Assembly: GCA_024236235.1 (NCBI GenBank)
Contig: JACKKV010000002.1
Coordinates: forward strand, 248,001-312,000
Source of the DNA: Novosphingobium sp.
Lineage (GTDB): Bacteria; Pseudomonadota; Alphaproteobacteria; Sphingomonadales; Sphingomonadaceae
Direction of reading: 5' to 3'
Length of the DNA stretch: 64,000 nucleotides
Part shown: piece by piece, positions 44,333 to 52,064 of the stretch
Position numbering within the stretch: position 1 is the first letter of the stretch
Layout of the letters: every line of letters starts with the position of its first letter
Program-made: the position numbers and the translations under genes
The notes under the pieces: model-generated
What the model was told of the DNA's origin: nothing
The model's database searches: none
The model's input: the letters and a program-made list of their open reading frames with translations, nothing else

Positions 44333-45754
44333 TCAGCCGAGTTCGGCCAAAATCCCCCGTGCGAACCCCGTCAGCGTATCGTCGCGCGCGCCCATCACCA
44401 CGATCCGGTCGCCGGGGCGGGCGATGGCGGCGATGTATTCGCCGCAGGCCTCGCGCGCGGGGATATAGTGCGCGGTCCCGCCCGCCTGTTCGATCAGGTG
44501 GGTGATCCGTTCGCTCCCTTCGCTGCGGTCCACCGTGCCGCCGAAATAGACCGGATCGCACAGCACCGTCACATCGTCCGGACCCAGTTCGCGCGCGAAG
44601 GTTGTGGCCAGTTCGTGACCCATCTGGCGCAGCGGGCCGTATCCGTGCGGCTGGAAGAAGGCGATCACCCGGCCCGGCTGGCTTTTCAGCGTGCGCAGCG
44701 TGGCCGCGCATTTTTCCGGGTTGTGGCCGAAGTCGTCAATCACGGTGATGCCTGACGGGCTGGTGCCGATAATGTCGAAGCGGCGGGCGAGGCCACGAAA
44801 GCTGGCCAGTGCGGCCACGGCATCGCTCACCCCAACGCCGGCCGCCACTGCGCCCGCGATGGCCGCCAGCGCGTTGGAAAGATTGTGCCGCCCCGGCAGT
44901 TCCAGCCGCAGCGGATGCGTGCTGCCGTCGTGCCGGTCCACCACCAGCGCGGCCTGGCGCACTGGCCCATCGGCGATGCTGCCCGGCACGATGCCGATCT
45001 GCGCCTTGTCCTGTTCGATCGCAAAGGTCAGCACCTGCGGCGCGTGCGGCAGCAGGGCCAGCGCTTCGGCATCGTCGGCATTGATCGCGGCGATCGCGCT
45101 GGCCGCCAGAAAGCCGCCGAACAGCGCGCGCAATTCGTCCATGCCCTTGTGATCGAGGCTGACGTTGAGCAGCACCGCCACGCGCGGGCGATAAAGCGCG
45201 ATGGACCCGTCGCTTTCGTCCACTTCGCTGACGAAGACATCGCCCGCGCCCACCCGCGCGCTGGCAAAGGGCGTGCCCGGCGCAACGAAATTCTTCATCA
45301 CCGCGCCATTCATGATCGTGGGGTCGCGCCCGGCCTGATGCATGATCCAGCCGAGCATTCCGGTCACGGTGCTCTTGCCGCTGGTCCCGCCCACCGCGAT
45401 GCCGCAGGCGGAGCGGTTGAACAGGGCGGACAGCAGTTCGGCACGGCTGGTGCGCAGGCAGCCCAGTTCCTTTGCGCGGATCACTTCGGGCACCGTATCT
45501 TCCACCGCGGCAGAGGCGACGAGGGTCTGGTCAGCCGAGGTGATCCCGCTGCCATCCTGCGGGAACAGTTCGATTCCCTGCGCTTCGAGCCAGGCGAATT
45601 TTTCCGGCGTGCGGCCCTGGTCGCGGCTGCGGTCCGATCCGGCGATGGCCGCGCCCTGTCCTTTCAGGATCATCGCCAGCGGCAACATGCCCGACCCGCC
45701 GATGCCGCAAAAGAACCAGGGATGAGCGGTGAGGGCAGAAGGGGCGTCAGTCAT
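44333..45754 (-). CDS. Mur-ligase family enzyme (MurC/Mpl-like)
   Basis: A 473-residue ligase with three Mur domains: an N-terminal UDP-binding domain (WFFCGIGGSGMLPLAMIL), a central ATPase (VGGTSGKSTVTGMLGWIMHQ, SEVDESDGSIALYRP, LNVSLDHKGMDEL) and a C-terminal domain with DDFGHNPEKCAATLRTLK. It is of MurC/Mpl type but is not in a dcw cluster. Its divergent partner is an LD-carboxypeptidase, so a recycling ligase (Mpl-like, joining recovered peptide to UDP-MurNAc) is likely. Databases may call it MurC; the substrate is open. Confidence 0.75.
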   Translation of the reverse strand: MTDAPSALTAHPWFFCGIGGSGMLPLAMILKGQGAAIAGSDRSRDQGRTPEKFAWLEAQGIELFPQDGSGITSADQTLVASAAVEDTVPEVIRAKELGCLRTSRAELLSALFNRSACGIAVGGTSGKSTVTGMLGWIMHQAGRDPTIMNGAVMKNFVAPGTPFASARVGAGDVFVSEVDESDGSIALYRPRVAVLLNVSLDHKGMDELRALFGGFLAASAIAAINADDAEALALLPHAPQVLTFAIEQDKAQIGIVPGSIADGPVRQAALVVDRHDGSTHPLRLELPGRHNLSNALAAIAGAVAAGVGVSDAVAALASFRGLARRFDIIGTSPSGITVIDDFGHNPEKCAATLRTLKSQPGRVIAFFQPHGYGPLRQMGHELATTFARELGPDDVTVLCDPVYFGGTVDRSEGSERITHLIEQAGGTAHYIPAREACGEYIAAIARPGDRIVVMGARDDTLTGFARGILAELG

Positions 45755-45806
45755 GGCGCTTCGGTATGCAGTTGTGCCGGACAACACAAGGCGGTTAGGA
45801 AGCAGT

Positions 45807-46634
45807 ATGAGCCGTATCGCCATCTGCGCGCCAGCAACGCCCATCACCCGCGACCACGCGCAGGCGCTGCAAACGCTGGCGGCGGCGGAATTCCCGCAGC
45901 ACCGGCTGTTCATTCACGACCAATGCTTTGCCGTGGACGGGCATTTCGCCGGGCCTGATGAGCTGCGGCTGGCCGCATTGCTGGAATGCGCGAACGATCC
46001 TGCCTTCGATGCGGTGTGGTTTGCCAAGGGGGGGTATGGTTCCAACCGGATCGCCGAACGCGCGATCATGGGCATGGGCCCGGCGGCCCGCTCCAAGACC
46101 TGGGTCGGGTTTTCGGACATGGGGTATCTGCTCGGCGCGCTTTATCGCGCGGGGATTGGCCGGCCGGTGCACGCGCCCATGCCGGTCAGCGTGCAGAGCG
46201 ATGCGGGGAAGGATGCCGTGCGCCGTGTGCTGCGCTGGTTCGACGGGGACAATGCAGGGCTGGAACCCTCGCTTGATGGCCGCCCGGCTGTCGCCTTCAA
46301 CCTGATGACGCTGGCCATGCTGTGCGGGACGGAGCTGATGCCCGATCTCACCGGCCATGTGGTGATGGTGGAGGAGGTTTCCGAACATCTCTATGCGATT
46401 GACCGGCTGTTCTTTCATGTCACCGCGCATCTGCCGGGGATTGCGGGGCTGCGGCTGGGGCGGATCAGCGATGTTCCGGAAAATGACCGGCCGTTCGGTG
46501 CGCAGCCGGAGGAAATCGCCCGTTACTGGTGCGCGCGGCGGGGCATCGCCTTTCTCGGCGCGGCGGATATCGGCCATGATGCTGCCAACAGGATTGTGCC
46601 TTTCGGGCTTGCGGGAGACGCTGCAGGGCAATAA
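45807..46634 (+). CDS. ldcA: LD-carboxypeptidase (peptidase S66)
   Basis: A 275-residue S66 serine peptidase that removes the terminal D-Ala from murein tetrapeptides in the cytoplasm, needed before recycling by Mpl. Recognisable: IAICAPATPIT, WFAKGGYGSNRIAERAI, nucleophile region WVGFSDMGYLLGALY, and VMVEEVSEHLYAIDRLFFH. The ATG follows TAGGAAGC. A 52-bp gap separates it from the divergent Mur-ligase gene. Confidence 0.86.
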   Translation: MSRIAICAPATPITRDHAQALQTLAAAEFPQHRLFIHDQCFAVDGHFAGPDELRLAALLECANDPAFDAVWFAKGGYGSNRIAERAIMGMGPAARSKTWVGFSDMGYLLGALYRAGIGRPVHAPMPVSVQSDAGKDAVRRVLRWFDGDNAGLEPSLDGRPAVAFNLMTLAMLCGTELMPDLTGHVVMVEEVSEHLYAIDRLFFHVTAHLPGIAGLRLGRISDVPENDRPFGAQPEEIARYWCARRGIAFLGAADIGHDAANRIVPFGLAGDAAGQ

Positions 46635-46660
46635 CCGCCCGCGGCAAAAGGAGTGAGATC

Positions 46661-47596
46661 ATGCGCGCATTCGTATTTCCGGGGCAGGGCAGCCAGAAGG
46701 TTGGCATGGGCAAGGAGATGGCCGACGCCAGCCTGATCGCCCGCGAAGTGTTCGAGGAAGTGGACGAAGCGCTGTCGCAGAAACTCTCCGCCCTGATGTT
46801 CGAAGGACCGGAAGACCAGCTGACACTGACTGAAAATGCGCAGCCCGCGATCATGGCCAATGCCATTGCCACGCTGCGGGTGCTCGAACGGGAAGGCGGG
46901 CTGTCGATCGCTGAAAAGGGCGATTGCGTGGCCGGGCACAGCCTGGGCGAATATACCGCGCTGTGCGCGGTTGGCGGCTTTTCGCTGGCCGATACGGCGC
47001 GGCTGCTGAAACTGCGCGGGCAGGCCATGCAGGCCGCAGTGCCGGTGGGCATCGGCGCGATGTGTGCGCTGCTGGGCGCGGATGTGGAGAAGGCGCAGGC
47101 GCTGGCCGATGCGGCGGCGGAAGGCCAGATTTGCACGGTCGCCAATGACAATGATCCGACGCAGGTCGTGCTGTCCGGGCACCGCGAGGCGATCGAACGG
47201 GCGGTCGCCATGGTCAAGGATCACGGGATCAAGCGCGGCGTGCTGCTGCCGGTGTCCGCCCCGTTCCACTGCCCCCTGATGCAGCCCGCTGCCGATGCGA
47301 TGGCCGAAGCGCTGGGCAAGACCCCGGTCCAGGCGCTGCGTCTGCCGGTCTATGCCAATGTCACCGCCGCCATGGTGAGCGATCCGGCGGAAGAACAGCG
47401 CCTGCTGGTCGAACAGGTGTGCGGGCGGGTCCGCTGGCGCGAAAGCGTGATCGCGATGAAGGCCGCCGGGGTCGAACATTGCGTGGAACTGGGCGGCAAG
47501 GTGCTCGGCCCGATGATCGGGCGTACGGTCGAGGATGTCACGGTGGCCAGCGTGGTCACGATGGCCGATATCGAGGCGCTGGCGAAAGAACTCTGA
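46661..47596 (+). CDS. fabD: Malonyl-CoA:ACP transacylase
   Basis: A 311-residue enzyme that loads malonyl onto ACP. AFVFPGQGSQKVGMGKEMAD, nucleophile VAGHSLGEYTALCAVG, and the catalytic His in SAPFHCPLMQPA are intact. It is 17 bp before fabG; acpP and fabF, often next, are not here. Confidence 0.96.
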   Translation: MRAFVFPGQGSQKVGMGKEMADASLIAREVFEEVDEALSQKLSALMFEGPEDQLTLTENAQPAIMANAIATLRVLEREGGLSIAEKGDCVAGHSLGEYTALCAVGGFSLADTARLLKLRGQAMQAAVPVGIGAMCALLGADVEKAQALADAAAEGQICTVANDNDPTQVVLSGHREAIERAVAMVKDHGIKRGVLLPVSAPFHCPLMQPAADAMAEALGKTPVQALRLPVYANVTAAMVSDPAEEQRLLVEQVCGRVRWRESVIAMKAAGVEHCVELGGKVLGPMIGRTVEDVTVASVVTMADIEALAKEL

Positions 47597-47613
47597 TCTT
47601 GGGGGATTTGATC

Positions 47614-48375
47614 ATGGAAAAACTGTTCGACCTTACAGGGATGACCGCGCTGGTGACTGGCGCTTCGGGCGGGATCGGCTCGGAAATCGCCCGCGCGCTG
47701 GCGCGGCAGGGGGCGCGGCTGGCGCTGTCGGGTTCGAACCCGGCCAAGCTGCGCGCCTTTCGCGATGAACTGAATGACCAGTTCGGCCATGATCATGTCG
47801 AAGTAACCTGCGACCTGTCCAACCCCGAACAGGTGGAAGAACTGGTGCCGGCGACCATCGACACGCTGGGCCGGATCGACATCCTCGTGAACAACGCCGG
47901 GATCACGCGCGACAATCTTGCGATGCGGATGAAGGATGAGGAATGGGATCAGGTGATCCGGGTCAATCTGGAATCCACCTTCCGCCTGATGCGTGCCGCC
48001 GCCCGCCCGATGATGAAGGCGCGGTTCGGGCGGATCGTCAACATCACCAGCATCGTCGGCGCAACCGGCAACCCGGGCCAGATGAATTACTGCGCGGCCA
48101 AGGGCGGGGTCACCGCCATGTCGAAAAGCCTTGCACAGGAACTGGCCAGCCGTGGAATCACTGTCAATTGCGTGGCCCCCGGATTTATCCGCACCGCGAT
48201 GACTGATGTGCTGCCCGATGCGCAGAAGGACGCGCTGAACGCGAAGATCCCGATGGGCCGGATGGGCGAAGGCGCGGATATCGGCGCGGCGGTGGCCTAT
48301 CTTGCGTCGAAGGAAGCAGGCTATATCACCGGGCAGACGCTGCATGTGAACGGCGGGATGGCGATGCTGGGGTGA
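47614..48375 (+). CDS. fabG: 3-oxoacyl-ACP reductase
   Basis: A 253-residue SDR reducing 3-oxoacyl-ACP with NADPH. TALVTGASGGIGSEIARALA, VNNAGITRDNLAMRM, NITSIVGATGNPGQMNYCAA (Ser, then Tyr) with the Lys following, and ITVNCVAPGFIRTAMTD are classical FabG. Coupled with fabD. Confidence 0.94.
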   Translation: MEKLFDLTGMTALVTGASGGIGSEIARALARQGARLALSGSNPAKLRAFRDELNDQFGHDHVEVTCDLSNPEQVEELVPATIDTLGRIDILVNNAGITRDNLAMRMKDEEWDQVIRVNLESTFRLMRAAARPMMKARFGRIVNITSIVGATGNPGQMNYCAAKGGVTAMSKSLAQELASRGITVNCVAPGFIRTAMTDVLPDAQKDALNAKIPMGRMGEGADIGAAVAYLASKEAGYITGQTLHVNGGMAMLG

Positions 48376-48512
48376 TTCTTATCCCCAGATTCTCAAGTAA
48401 ATCCGCCATTCCTGCTTGCCGCGCCAGACTGCCGCGTTAAGGATTGCGATCCATTTTCATGTGAAGCGCGTGGGCGATTCCCCCGCGCGCCCAAGGGGGA
48501 CCGGAAGGAACG

Positions 48513-49640
48513 ATGAAGGCAACCATCGAACGGGCGAATCTCCTGCGCTGCCTGTCTCATGTGCAGTCCGTGGTGGAACGGCGCAATACCATCCCGATCC
48601 TGTCCAACGTGCTGATCGAAGCCGCTGGTGACGGGACGGTGAAGGTCATGGCGACGGACCTTGACCTGCAGGTGGTGGAAAGCCTTTCCGCCGTATCCGT
48701 GGACAGCCCCGGCGCGATCACCGTGTCCGCGCATCTGCTGTTCGATATCGCGCGCAAGCTGCCCGATGGCAGCCAGGTCAGCCTCGAAGCGGCCGATAAC
48801 CGCATGGTGGTGAAATCGGGCCGCAGCCGCTTTTCGCTGCCGACCCTGCCGCGTGATGATTTCCCGATGATCGTCGAAGGCGATCTGCCGACCAGCTTCG
48901 AAATTTCGGCACGGGTGCTGGCCGAACTGATCGATCGCACGCGCTTTGCCATCTCGACCGAAGAAACCCGCTATTACCTCAACGGCATCTTCCTGCATGT
49001 TTCGGATGAAGCGCAGCCGGTGCTGAAAGCCGCAGCCACAGACGGGCACCGCCTGGCCCGTTTCACCATCCCCCGCCCGGACGGAGCGGAAGGGATGCCC
49101 GACGTGATCGTGCCGCGCAAGGCGGTGGCGGAACTGCGCAAGCTGCTGGAAGAATCGCTCGACACCAATGTCGAGATTGACCTGTCAGCCAGCAAGATCC
49201 GCTTCACCCTGGGCGGGGAAAACGGCGTGGTGCTGACCAGCAAGCTGATTGACGGCACATTCCCCGATTACAGCCGGGTGATCCCCACCGGTAATGACAA
49301 GCTGCTCAAGCTCGATCCGCGTTCCTTCTTCGAAGGGGTGGACCGCGTGGCGACCATCGCCACGGAAAAGACGCGCGCGGTCAAGATCGGGCTGGAACGC
49401 GACAAGGTCACCCTGTCCGTCACTTCGCCTGACAATGGCACGGCGGCGGAAGAACTGGCCGCCGAATATGGCGCCGAAGGGCTGGAGATCGGCTTCAACG
49501 CCAATTATCTCAAGGATATCCTCAGCCAGATCGAAGGCGACAGCGTGGAACTGCACCTGGCCGATGCCGGTGCGCCCACGCTCATCCGCCAGAATGACAA
49601 GAGCCAGGCGCTCTATGTGCTGATGCCGATGCGGGTCTGA
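48513..49640 (+). CDS. dnaN: DNA polymerase III subunit beta (sliding clamp)
   Basis: A 375-residue clamp of three similar domains: MKATIERANLLRCLSHVQSV, RNTIPILSNVLIEA, TDLDLQVVE, ATDGHRLARF, and the end LIRQNDKSQALYVLMPMRV. It holds Pol III on DNA. AAGGA precedes the ATG. Neither dnaA nor recF is adjacent. A single DnaA-box-like TTATCCCCA lies in the upstream gap. Confidence 0.97.
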   Translation: MKATIERANLLRCLSHVQSVVERRNTIPILSNVLIEAAGDGTVKVMATDLDLQVVESLSAVSVDSPGAITVSAHLLFDIARKLPDGSQVSLEAADNRMVVKSGRSRFSLPTLPRDDFPMIVEGDLPTSFEISARVLAELIDRTRFAISTEETRYYLNGIFLHVSDEAQPVLKAAATDGHRLARFTIPRPDGAEGMPDVIVPRKAVAELRKLLEESLDTNVEIDLSASKIRFTLGGENGVVLTSKLIDGTFPDYSRVIPTGNDKLLKLDPRSFFEGVDRVATIATEKTRAVKIGLERDKVTLSVTSPDNGTAAEELAAEYGAEGLEIGFNANYLKDILSQIEGDSVELHLADAGAPTLIRQNDKSQALYVLMPMRV

Positions 49641-49662
49641 GGCGGGGTTTCGCAACCCCGCC
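49641..49662 (+). terminator. Hairpin between convergent dnaN and fprA
   Basis: A 9-bp perfect stem (GGCGGGGTT/AACCCCGCC) with a 4-nt loop begins right after the dnaN stop. There is no T-run, so termination strength is uncertain. Confidence 0.5.
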
Positions 49663-49674
49663 TTGGCGCGGGTT

Positions 49675-50991
49675 TCACCCCCGCGCTTCGATCATCTTGC
49701 CGATGTCCACGAATTTTTCGCGCGGGGCGCCGTCGCGGGCGGCCTGTTCTTCCGCTTCCTCGATCTTCTTCCAGTCGCGGAACGTCACGATATCCAGCTT
49801 GCGCGCTTCGGCCAGCCGGTCAAATGCCGCGCGCCCCTGCTTGCCGCCGGGGCCGAGCACGCCCGCGTCGAGGTCAGCGGCGATTTTCTCGATCACATCG
49901 AACCCGTCGGGCCGGTTAGTGCCGATGGTGCCGGTCGGCCCGCGCCGCGCCCAGCCCACGCAGTAAAGGCCGGGCAGGATGCGCCCTTCGTCATTGGCGA
50001 AGCGGCCCATGCGATCGTCGAACGGCACGCCGGGAATGGGCGATGTGCGATAGCCAATGCAGCTGACCAGGAGATCGCACGGAATCTCGTAAGTCTTGCC
50101 GGTTTCCACCAGCCGCCCGCCCTGCAGCGCGGTTTCGGCCACTTCCAGCGCCTCGATCCGGCCGTCGCCATGCACCGCGCGGGGCACACCGTAGAAATCG
50201 AATTCAATCTCGATCGACTTGTCGGCCCGCTCGCTCTCCGGGATGGCGGCAAAGCTGCGCAGATGGGTGACGGATTTGCGCATGCCCGGTTCCAGCAGCG
50301 CGTCTTCCCCTTCATCCGGCAGGTCCGCGGGATCGACGCGCGGGCTGGCACGGTCAAGATTGGCCAGTTCGCCCAGCTCCTTCGGCGTCATCGCGATCTG
50401 GTGCGGCCCGCGTCGGCCCAAAATGGTGATCTTTTCAAGCTTCGAGCTGCGCAGCACATCCAGCGCATGAGCGACGATGTCACTCCCTTCGAATTCCGCC
50501 GGAGTTTTCGAGAGGATGCGGGCCACGTCCAGCGCGACATTGCCAAGCCCGACGACCACCGCATGTTTGCCGGTCAGCACCGGGTCGAGCATGGCGAATT
50601 GCGGATGGCCATTGTACCAGCCAACGAAGGCGGCGCTGCCGAAAATGTTGTTCAACCGGTCCCCGGGAATATCGAGCGGGCGGTCATTCGGTGCGCCGGT
50701 GGCGAAGATCACAGCATCATACAGGCCCTGCAATTCCTCCACCGTCACGTCCTGCCCGATGGTGACATGGCCCACGAAGCGGACATTGTCGCTCAGTGCG
50801 GTCTTTTCATAGCGGCGCGAGACCGCCTTGATTGACTGGTGATCAGGCGCGACTCCGGTGCGGATCAGCCCATAGGGGACAGGCAGGCGGTCAAAAATAT
50901 CGACCCGTACATCGTCGCCCCACTGCTTCTGCGCGGCTTCCGCCGTATAATATCCCGCCGGACCCGAACCGATTATCGCCAGATGCCGCAT
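49675..50991 (-). CDS. Ferredoxin-NADP reductase, FprA/adrenodoxin-reductase type
   Basis: A 438-residue two-dinucleotide-domain flavoprotein. FAD motif LAIIGSGPAGYYTAEAAQK, VDIFDRLPVPYGLIRTGVAP, NADP motif AVVVGLGNVALDVARILSK, and GWARRGPTGTIGTNRPD are those of mycobacterial FprA and adrenodoxin reductase. It moves electrons between NADPH and a ferredoxin, for example to a P450. The partner is not in view. It lies 24 bp downstream of the PHA-depolymerase-like gene. Confidence 0.9.
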   Translation of the reverse strand: MRHLAIIGSGPAGYYTAEAAQKQWGDDVRVDIFDRLPVPYGLIRTGVAPDHQSIKAVSRRYEKTALSDNVRFVGHVTIGQDVTVEELQGLYDAVIFATGAPNDRPLDIPGDRLNNIFGSAAFVGWYNGHPQFAMLDPVLTGKHAVVVGLGNVALDVARILSKTPAEFEGSDIVAHALDVLRSSKLEKITILGRRGPHQIAMTPKELGELANLDRASPRVDPADLPDEGEDALLEPGMRKSVTHLRSFAAIPESERADKSIEIEFDFYGVPRAVHGDGRIEALEVAETALQGGRLVETGKTYEIPCDLLVSCIGYRTSPIPGVPFDDRMGRFANDEGRILPGLYCVGWARRGPTGTIGTNRPDGFDVIEKIAADLDAGVLGPGGKQGRAAFDRLAEARKLDIVTFRDWKKIEEAEEQAARDGAPREKFVDIGKMIEARG

Positions 50992-51015
50992 TGGTCATCC
51001 TCTCTCTGACCCAAA

Positions 51016-51858
51016 TTATGCTACTTTCTTCAATGCGCTGTCATCCGCGTCAAGGAATTCGCGCAGCAGCGCAAGAAATTGCGCCTGATGGCTGAACATC
51101 AGCAGATGCCCGGCACCTTCGATGACCTCCAGCCGACTGTCGGGAATGAGATCGGCCAGCAGGCGCGAGTTGGCGGGCGGGACGATCTGGTCCTCGCTTC
51201 CGGCCATCACCAGCGTCGGCAGATCGAGCAGGGGCAGCGCCGGGGTGCTGAACCAGCCGGAAATTGCGCCCAGCTGATAGATATAACCACGCGTCGACGG
51301 GGTTCGTAACCGTTCCTGAAACCTGCGACCGAGCACCTTGAGGTCCGCATCGGCCAGCCCGGCAACGACATTGCCGCGCATCATTCCCGCAAATTGCTGC
51401 GGATCCAGCACGCGCGCCAGAATGTTGAGCCGCGCATCGAGGAAGGGCAGGCCCGGTCCGATCGTGGCAAGCGCGAGGCGGCGCACCGATTTGCGGTGCT
51501 GGAGTGCAAATTGCTGAGCAATCACGCCGCCCCAGCTGATGCCGAGAACGTCCGCTTGCCCGATCACCTCGCCCTCCAGCAGTTCCGCCGCCCAGGACGC
51601 CGCCTGCCATGCCGCGTAAGGCACCAGCGGGGCGGGCGAGCCGCCAATGCCGGGCATGTCGAACATAACGACAGGGCGTTCGGCGGCCATGGATTGCACC
51701 AGTGGCTCCATCACCTCCATGTTGATGCCGATCCCGTTAAAGATCAGCAGTGGCAGCGCGCGGGTGTCATTCCCGCCGCCCCAACGGCCCATCCGCAGCT
51801 TGCGTGCGCCCAGCCGCACGGTCCGGTATGGTGCTTCTTCCTGCACCGGCGACGTCAT
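51016..51858 (-). CDS. Alpha/beta hydrolase, mcl-PHA depolymerase type
   Basis: A 280-residue hydrolase resembling intracellular poly(3-hydroxyalkanoate) depolymerases (PhaZ of the TIGR02240 kind): LLIFNGIGINMEVMEPLVQ, FDMPGIGGSPAPLVPY, nucleophile VLGISWGGVIAQQFALQ, VMAGSEDQIVPPANSRLLAD and the His in EGAGHLLMF. No polymerase (phaC) gene is near, so storage-polymer use is inferred. The ATG at 51858 gives the usual length. Confidence 0.72.
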   Translation of the reverse strand: MTSPVQEEAPYRTVRLGARKLRMGRWGGGNDTRALPLLIFNGIGINMEVMEPLVQSMAAERPVVMFDMPGIGGSPAPLVPYAAWQAASWAAELLEGEVIGQADVLGISWGGVIAQQFALQHRKSVRRLALATIGPGLPFLDARLNILARVLDPQQFAGMMRGNVVAGLADADLKVLGRRFQERLRTPSTRGYIYQLGAISGWFSTPALPLLDLPTLVMAGSEDQIVPPANSRLLADLIPDSRLEVIEGAGHLLMFSHQAQFLALLREFLDADDSALKKVA

Positions 51859-52064
51859 TCCCGTTCCCCTGGAATTCTGCGGGAAAGGAAGGAGTAGGCG
51901 GCGAAAGAAGCGGGCACATGCAATTCCACATCGGGTTAGCAAACGGGACGGCGACATTGCCGTGCCAGCGCCGCCAGTTCAAGCCATTCCCGACACAGAT
52001 TCGCAATCGTCTTTGCGCCCCTGCGATTAACCCTTTTTCAAAACCGCATCAGTAAATTAGCCGG

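Noticed and set aside
44333..45754. Calling the Mur ligase simply MurC
   Set aside because: It is not in a dcw cluster, its C-terminal motif departs from MurC, and the divergent LD-carboxypeptidase points to recycling; the specific function was left open.
48379..48387. A DnaA-box-like TTATCCCCA upstream of dnaN, suggesting an origin
   Set aside because: It is a single site with one mismatch to TTATCCACA, without an AT-rich region, further boxes or dnaA nearby.
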